Assembly (NCBI GenBank): GCA_937995345.1
Contig: CALKKS010000013.1
Location: forward strand, 1 to 64,000
Reading direction: 5' to 3'
Origin: an uncultured Collinsella sp.
Lineage (GTDB): Bacteria; Actinomycetota; Coriobacteriia; Coriobacteriales; Coriobacteriaceae
Length of the DNA: 64,000 nucleotides
Position numbers and translations under genes: made by a program. Shown here piece after piece: positions 59,060-64,000 of this stretch. Positions within the stretch are counted from its first letter, which is position 1. Each line of letters opens with the position of its first letter. The notes under the pieces were generated by a model. The model was not told the origin of the DNA. It was given only the letters and a program-made list of their open reading frames with translations, and made no database searches.

Positions 59060-60619
59060 TTACTCCACCTCGCTCTGAGCGGTCTCGGTACCGAACACAG
59101 CGCGGTACATCGGCGTCGCGTGAAGTTCCTCGGTGCTCTGCTCGAGCACGATGCCGGTCGCGGTCTCCACACCGTGCACGAGAGGCAGCGGGGTGGCGAT
59201 GCCAAACCACAAGATCATGACAGCCAGGATGATTTCGGGGATCAGCATGAGCGCGGGGGCCTCATGCTTGCCCATGCCCTGGGGCGCATGGCCGAATACC
59301 GACTTGAGTGCGATGCGGGTGAGCGCGGAGATAGCCACGGTAAGACCGAGGGCGACCACGACGACCAGCCACATGGGACCGGCGGTAACACCGGCGACAA
59401 AGGTCAGGAACTCGGAGATAAACATGCCGAAGGGCGGGAAGGCGGCAAGACCGAGCAGCGCCAGGATGGCGAGCGCGGCGGTTGCGGGTGCAACCTCAAC
59501 GACGCCCTGGATCTTGGCCAGGCTACGCGTACCAAAGGCGTGCTGGATGTTGCCGGACACGCAGAAGGCAAGCGTCTTGGTAAAGCCGTGGAACACGCAG
59601 TGCAGCAGGGCCGCGGCGATACCCAGCGGGCCACCGATACCCAGGCACAGGGCGATAACGCCCACGTTCTCCACAGACGAGTACGCAAAGCGGCGCTTGA
59701 GGTCGTCCTGGCGAAACATCGAGAGTGCCGCCACCAAAATGGACAGTGTGCCGACGATCAGCAGCAAAAGTTGCGGATACTCGGCGCCCACAGCTTGGAT
59801 GGTAAAGCCGTAGAAGCGCATGATCACAAGCATGGCGCACTTAAGCAGCACGCCCGAGAGCAGGGCCGAGACAGGACTCGGGGCCTGGGAGTGGGCATCG
59901 GGCAGCCACGTGTGCATGGGGAACAGGCCGGCCTTGGTGCCAAAGCCGATCACGATAAACGCAAAGGCGAGGCGCATGAGCGTCGGGTCGAACTGGTCGG
60001 CATACGGCAGCACGCACGACAGGAATGCGGCCTCGTGGGCGTTGGGAATCACGTCGGCGGCGTTGGCGTAGATCAGCAGCGTACCGAACAGGCCGAAGGC
60101 CACGCCGGCGGTGCAGACCATCGCATACTTCCAAGAAGCCTCGAGGGCCGTCTTGTTCTTGTAGATACCCACGAGGAACACGGTGGAAAGCGTGGTTGCC
60201 TCCACGGCGGCCCACGTGAGGATCATGTTGTTGGACAGGCACGCGAGCAGCATGGTGAACACAAACAGGCTAAACAGCGCAAAATACTGCTTGGCGCGCT
60301 CGGCGGGCATGGAGCCCTCCTCGATATCGGCCTTTACATAGGGCAGCGAGAACAGCCCCGTAAGAAAACCGATAAAGCCGATGAGCAGCACAAAGATGGC
60401 GCCCAGCGAATCGAGGTGGAACCACAGACCAAGAGCGCTCGCGGTATCGCCGCTCATAAGGACGTCACCGGCCGTCATAATCGACAGCACCAGGACGGCT
60501 GCGACGGAGACCAGGTTGAGACCGGCAAACACGTTATAGGACGTGTTCTTGGGCAAAAACGCCATGACCAGCGAGAGCACCAAAGGAGTCGCGAGCAGGG
60601 CGAGAATCAACGTTTCCAT
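59060..60619 (-). CDS. hyfF: Hydrogenase 4 membrane subunit HyfF-like
   Basis: 519 residues, about 14 membrane segments, of the NuoL/M/N (Mrp antiporter) family. MILTWAAVEATTLSTVFLVG carries the conserved Glu of helix 5; FGTKAGLFPMHTWLPDAHSQAPSPVSALLSG carries the Lys and the His/Pro-rich loop, typical of HyfF/NuoM. It is thought to translocate ions when the hydrogenase turns over. Starts four bases after the hyfE stop. Confidence 0.9.
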   Translation of the reverse strand: METLILALLATPLVLSLVMAFLPKNTSYNVFAGLNLVSVAAVLVLSIMTAGDVLMSGDTASALGLWFHLDSLGAIFVLLIGFIGFLTGLFSLPYVKADIEEGSMPAERAKQYFALFSLFVFTMLLACLSNNMILTWAAVEATTLSTVFLVGIYKNKTALEASWKYAMVCTAGVAFGLFGTLLIYANAADVIPNAHEAAFLSCVLPYADQFDPTLMRLAFAFIVIGFGTKAGLFPMHTWLPDAHSQAPSPVSALLSGVLLKCAMLVIMRFYGFTIQAVGAEYPQLLLLIVGTLSILVAALSMFRQDDLKRRFAYSSVENVGVIALCLGIGGPLGIAAALLHCVFHGFTKTLAFCVSGNIQHAFGTRSLAKIQGVVEVAPATAALAILALLGLAAFPPFGMFISEFLTFVAGVTAGPMWLVVVVALGLTVAISALTRIALKSVFGHAPQGMGKHEAPALMLIPEIILAVMILWFGIATPLPLVHGVETATGIVLEQSTEELHATPMYRAVFGTETAQSEVE

Positions 60620-60622
60620 GGA

Positions 60623-61276
60623 CTACCCCCTCAGCTCGGACAGGTCGCGCGCATCGAGCGAGTGGGAGTCGTCCCAAATGCGACGCACGACGATGGACAT
60701 GATGATGACGGCAAAGATGGCGTCGGTGGCGATACCGATCTCGATGATCTCGGGAGCGGTGGGGGCCAATAGCGCGAGCGTCACATGACTGCCGTTTTCC
60801 ATAAGGCAGTATCCAAAGATCTGCTTCATGATGTTGCGCTGCGAGATGATGCAGGTGAGGCCCACAAAGAAGTGAGCGAAGCTAATAGCGAGCGCAGGCG
60901 TTGCGACCTCGGCCGTGGGAAGGCTGATCTGCGTCACGACGGCAAAGCAGATCGCGACCTCCACGGCGATGATGCAAATGGCCCACGCGGGCTTAAGGCC
61001 GGCCTTGAGCGATGCGTCGCTCGGCTCACCCATCTTCCTGTATGCGCGGTTGAGGATATAAGGGACCAGGACGACCTTGGTGATAAAGGCGGATCCTGCC
61101 CACATAAGCAGCTCCTGCGCACCGGTGGTGACACCGAGCGTGGCGAGTAGTCCCACGAGCACCAGCGACTGCACCGCATACCAGCGGATGGCATGCTTGA
61201 TGTTCTTGGAGACGACCACCATGGTGGACGTGACGATCAGAAGGCCGCCAAGGATGTTGACGATCGAATAACCCAT
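60623..61276 (-). CDS. hyfE: Hydrogenase 4 membrane subunit HyfE-like
   Basis: 217 residues with six or seven hydrophobic segments (ILGGLLIVTSTMVVVSKNIK, AVQSLVLVGLLATLGVTTGA, GLTCIISQRNIMKQIFGYCLMENG). The last is reminiscent of NuoK-type helices (ALLAPTAPEIIEIGIATDAIFAVIIMSI). Length equals that of E. coli HyfE (216). Thirteen bases separate it from hyfD. Confidence 0.88.
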   Translation of the reverse strand: MGYSIVNILGGLLIVTSTMVVVSKNIKHAIRWYAVQSLVLVGLLATLGVTTGAQELLMWAGSAFITKVVLVPYILNRAYRKMGEPSDASLKAGLKPAWAICIIAVEVAICFAVVTQISLPTAEVATPALAISFAHFFVGLTCIISQRNIMKQIFGYCLMENGSHVTLALLAPTAPEIIEIGIATDAIFAVIIMSIVVRRIWDDSHSLDARDLSELRG

Positions 61277-61289
61277 GTCGTTCTACCTC

Positions 61290-62747
61290 CTAACCGATCC
61301 AGCTGGCCGAAAGCGGGCCGCTGACGATGACCATGATGATGAGCACGATGAACACGAACGCCATCGCGCGGGGAAGCGGGGCTCCCGCAGCGACCTCTTC
61401 GCTCGGCTCGCCGGGCAGGCAATAGCCCATCCACTTAAGGAACCAGGCAAAGGTGGCGACGGTCTCGGCGACCATGATGCACACGAGCACCAGGATCGCG
61501 ACGTTGCCGGCGCCCACAGAAAAGCCGCCGGCGATGATCTGGAACTTCGAGAAGAACGTGTTCATGGGCGGCACGCCGGCAATGGCGAGTGCCGCGACAC
61601 CAAAGCCCACGCCCGAGATCGGGTACTTCTTCACGATGCCGCGAAGCTTGGGCAGCATACGCGTGCCGAGCGTAAAGGAGAACGAACCGGCGATCAGGAA
61701 GAACAGCGTCTTGGCGAAAGCGTGGTTAAAGATGTGGCACACGGCGCCATCAAAGGCCAGCTGGCTGCCAAAGACCGAAAGGCCCAGACCAAAGAACACA
61801 TAGGAGAGCTGGGCGATCGTGGAGAAGGCCAGCAGGCGCTTCATGTCCTTTTGCGGCAGGTACATAAGGAAACCAAAGAGCATGGTGACCATGGCGTCGA
61901 TAATGGCGACCCAGCCCACGATCTCGGGAATCTCGCCGGCAGAGACGAGTGCACGCGCGAACACGCACACGCCGACCTTGACCATCGAGGCACCATGCAG
62001 GTAGGCCGAAACAGGCGTCGGCGCCTCCATGGCCGAAGGCAGCCACATGTACATGGGAACCTGTGCGGACTTGGCCCAGGCCGCAAACAGCACGAGCAAA
62101 AGGACGATGGCCTTGAGCTTGGCGTCGAGGCCGGCAATCGCGGTAATGGCGAAGGTGCCGGTGTGGGCAAACACGATGGCGGCGCCCAGATACAGGCCGA
62201 GCGCACCGATATGCGTGATAATCAGGGCCTTCATGCCGGCCTTCTTGGCCGTAGGCGTCATGTAGTAGCTAATGAGGCCCCAAGAGCACGCACCCGTGAT
62301 CTCAAAGAACACGAGCTGGCCCAAAAGGGTCGAGCTGTACACAAGGCCGGCCATGGCGCCGATGAAGGTCGCGAGGTACGCGTAGAAGCGACGACGCGGC
62401 GCGTCGGGATGCTCACGGTTATTCTCGCTCATATAGGGAATCGAATAGATCACGACAAGCAGGCCGATACCCACAAAGGCGGGCGCGAGTAGCGTGCTCA
62501 TGCGATCGAAGGTGAATCCCATGACGAGGGTCTGCCCAAACGAGATCAGGGGGACCTGCGTGTCGGGCATGCCGGCGCCAGCGAAATTCGCGGCGAGGGC
62601 GATGGTGCAGGCCGTCGAGACGGCGGCACCCAAAACGCTGAACCACTTGGCGTACGGACGGGGGAACAGGGCGACGAGCACCGAGGCCACCATCGGGGCC
62701 GCGATAGCGACCAAGCCGAGAAGGGACAGACTGACTGCAAATGACAT
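61290..62747 (-). CDS. hyfD: Hydrogenase 4 membrane subunit HyfD-like (NuoL family)
   Basis: 485 residues, about 14 membrane segments. LGQLVFFEITGACSWGLISY carries the conserved Glu, FAAWAKSAQVPMYMWLPSAMEAPTPVSAYLHGASMVKVG the Lys and the signature of NuoL-type subunits. Gene order and length (E. coli HyfD 479) support HyfD. One of three Mrp-like ion-pumping subunits in the operon with HyfB and HyfF. A ribosome site GAGAAGGGAG precedes the ATG. Confidence 0.9.
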   Translation of the reverse strand: MSFAVSLSLLGLVAIAAPMVASVLVALFPRPYAKWFSVLGAAVSTACTIALAANFAGAGMPDTQVPLISFGQTLVMGFTFDRMSTLLAPAFVGIGLLVVIYSIPYMSENNREHPDAPRRRFYAYLATFIGAMAGLVYSSTLLGQLVFFEITGACSWGLISYYMTPTAKKAGMKALIITHIGALGLYLGAAIVFAHTGTFAITAIAGLDAKLKAIVLLLVLFAAWAKSAQVPMYMWLPSAMEAPTPVSAYLHGASMVKVGVCVFARALVSAGEIPEIVGWVAIIDAMVTMLFGFLMYLPQKDMKRLLAFSTIAQLSYVFFGLGLSVFGSQLAFDGAVCHIFNHAFAKTLFFLIAGSFSFTLGTRMLPKLRGIVKKYPISGVGFGVAALAIAGVPPMNTFFSKFQIIAGGFSVGAGNVAILVLVCIMVAETVATFAWFLKWMGYCLPGEPSEEVAAGAPLPRAMAFVFIVLIIMVIVSGPLSASWIG

Positions 62748-62762
62748 TGTTGCTCCCTTCTC

Positions 62763-63689
62763 CTACACGCCGACGACCACGAAGACAAACGCCAGGACGG
62801 CGATGCCAACGACGATCCAGGTCTGGTTGCCAAGCACCTTAAAGCGCGAGCGCGAGCAGGAGTTCTCGATCACGCCGCAGACCACAAAGTCGATGAGGCA
62901 CTTCACGAGGAACACGACGGCTCCCAGAACGGCCGCGATGCCCACGGTCGCGGGCTCGCCCCAGGGGACGAAGATCGCGCAGAACCAGGCGACGACCAGA
63001 ACCTGCTTCATGGACATGGCGAGCTTGGCCATCGCAAGCGACGGTCCGGATAGCTCGGCGAGCGGACCTTCCTGAAGCTCCTGCTCGGCCTCGGCCTGAT
63101 CAAACGGCAGCTTGCCGAGCTCCATATAGCAGGCGATCGCAAAGGCGATGCCGGCGAGGATCACGGCGACCGGCGCGTCGATGGCGCCCGTCATGATGTG
63201 CTGACCCATGGTGGCGATGTCGGTGGAACCGCACACCAGGGCGGCGGCAAACAGCGCCAGCAGCATGGACGGCTCGATGAGAACGCTCATGAGCAGCTCA
63301 CGAACGCCACCGATACCGGCGTAGGCGTTGGACGAATCCACGCCGCAGAGGGCAAAGAAGAAGCGGGCGAGCGCCAGGCTATACATGATGGTGATGGCGT
63401 CACCAAAGACCGGGATGGGGCTTTGTGCCGTAAAGAGCGGCAGGCCCATCGCGAGCATAAAGGCGACGGCGAAGAACAGCGGCGGCATAATGCGCAGCGC
63501 AAAGCTCGCGTCCTCGCTCTGGGACTCGGGGCGCGCAAAGAGCTTGGCCAGGTCGCGGTAGTCCTGCATGATGCTGGGGCCGCGACGGTTGTGCATCTTG
63601 GCGCGGATCACGCGGCCGAGACCGGAGAAGAACGGCGCGACGGCCATGACGACCACGCCCTGCAGAACGGCAAGTACGATGTTGTTCAT
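62763..63689 (-). CDS. hyfC: Hydrogenase membrane subunit HyfC/HycD-like (NuoH family)
   Basis: 308 residues with about eight membrane segments. Early RAKMHNRRGPSIMQDYRDLAKLFARPESQ is the NuoH-family signature at the quinone-like cavity; LGKLPFDQAEAEQELQEGPLAELSG is the conserved acidic loop that contacts the hydrophilic arm. It anchors the hydrogenase module to the membrane arm. AGGAGGGG stands in front of the ATG. Confidence 0.92.
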   Translation of the reverse strand: MNNIVLAVLQGVVVMAVAPFFSGLGRVIRAKMHNRRGPSIMQDYRDLAKLFARPESQSEDASFALRIMPPLFFAVAFMLAMGLPLFTAQSPIPVFGDAITIMYSLALARFFFALCGVDSSNAYAGIGGVRELLMSVLIEPSMLLALFAAALVCGSTDIATMGQHIMTGAIDAPVAVILAGIAFAIACYMELGKLPFDQAEAEQELQEGPLAELSGPSLAMAKLAMSMKQVLVVAWFCAIFVPWGEPATVGIAAVLGAVVFLVKCLIDFVVCGVIENSCSRSRFKVLGNQTWIVVGIAVLAFVFVVVGV

Positions 63690-63701
63690 GCTCTCCCCTC
63701 C

Positions 63702-64000
63702 TTAACCCATTTGAACGGCGAGCACGAGGAACACCACGAGTGCCGCGACGATGTAGCAGATATAGATGCTGTAGTTGCCGCCCTCGAGCTTAGTCGCGAG
63801 GTCGGCGAGCTTCTCGACACCCTTATGCGGGGCATCGACGAGAACCTTGTCGGGTACGGGCTCCACAGCCTCGGCCACACCGGTGAGCTTCTGGAAGAAG
63901 TGCGCGATGGACCAGCAGACGGCCGTGCAGCGGTCGCGCAGCGTGTAGAGCGGCTGCATAAACCAGGACACCTCGGAGGCAAAGGTCGTGGCCACGACGG
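63702..64000 (-). CDS. hyfB: Hydrogenase 4 subunit HyfB-like, C-terminal end (truncated by window edge)
   Basis: Ninety-nine codons before a stop at 63702, open to the right edge. The visible part is a charged amphipathic region (TTFASEVSWFMQPLYTLRDR, AVEPVPDKVLVDAPHKGVEK) and a final membrane segment YICYIVAALVVFLVLAVQMG, matching the end of HyfB/HycC-type NuoL-family subunits. Gene order (followed after 12 bases by hyfC) supports this. The main antiporter part lies outside the window. Confidence 0.82.
   Translation of the reverse strand, partial: VVATTFASEVSWFMQPLYTLRDRCTAVCWSIAHFFQKLTGVAEAVEPVPDKVLVDAPHKGVEKLADLATKLEGGNYSIYICYIVAALVVFLVLAVQMG

Noticed and set aside
57083..60772. Very long open frame on the plus strand (over 1200 codons) opposite hyfG-hyfF
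   Set aside because: It is antisense to well-conserved hydrogenase genes, has the His/Gln/Arg/Gly-rich composition of a GC-rich shadow, and no recognisable domain. The same holds for long plus-strand frames opposite thrS, valS and clpX.

Overview
The window reads as part of a high-GC, anaerobic gut-type actinobacterium of the class Coriobacteriia, most likely Collinsella or a close relative. This is inference from gene content (energy-conserving formate hydrogenlyase of the hyf type, selenocysteine machinery, a long exopolysaccharide operon headed by a NusG paralogue, LPXTG surface protein) and not from a marker-gene search. Almost all genes lie on the minus strand; the exceptions are a three-gene FAD/iron-sulfur oxidoreductase operon and a peptidase in the middle.

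Layout, left to right. 1-4.6 kb: an accessory patch that looks like a small defence island: an edge-truncated membrane protein, an ImmA/IrrE metallopeptidase with a small membrane protein, and a tight three-gene operon of TIR-like protein, unknown protein and AbiH-like protein. 4.95-6.07 kb: a frameshifted LPXTG-type surface protein. 6.5-22.6 kb: a Wzx/Wzy-dependent polysaccharide operon transcribed leftwards from a NusG/LoaP-like antiterminator through two phosphoglycosyltransferases, phosphoglucomutase/phosphomannomutase, mannose-1-P guanylyltransferase, four glycosyltransferases, a pyruvyltransferase/F420-dehydrogenase-like pair, polymerase, flippase and two acetyltransferases; several genes carry long G tracts and one is out of frame at its tract. 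22.9-25.4 kb: thrS (lacking the TGS domain) and a zinc-ribbon membrane protein. 25.46-25.92 kb: an unusual non-coding array of twelve copies of a 15-17 bp motif in alternating orientation with a 40 bp pitch. 26.1-29.3 kb: GlpA-like dehydrogenase operon. 29.7-31.3 kb: an IS1595-type element with an orphan DinJ/RelB-like antitoxin, sitting in a palindromic repeat whose 34 bp core is duplicated on both sides. 31.4-40.9 kb: pepQ-like peptidase, folC, valS (flanked by two large hairpins), clpX, clpP, tig, tRNA-Leu. 41-44.8 kb: a fused iron-sulfur/molybdenum hydroxylase plus its FAD subunit. 45-46.4 kb: gdhA.

46.6-64 kb is one functional theme: DUF3343 protein, mobA, tRNA-Sec (UCA), selB, selA, a molybdopterin oxidoreductase, focA, hycI, hycH and hyfI-H-G-F-E-D-C-(B), i.e. 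a membrane-bound group 4 NiFe hydrogenase/formate hydrogenlyase with its maturation factors and formate channel, next to the machinery for selenocysteine and molybdenum cofactor. The formate dehydrogenase proper, probably a selenoprotein, is not in the window and may lie beyond the right edge.

At least three families of intergenic palindromes recur: a TTGCGGTGAAATA hairpin (three copies, inner arms covarying), a TCTGGGACGGGGATTAAA palindrome (two loci), and the 40 bp-pitch array. They are not explained by ordinary terminators.
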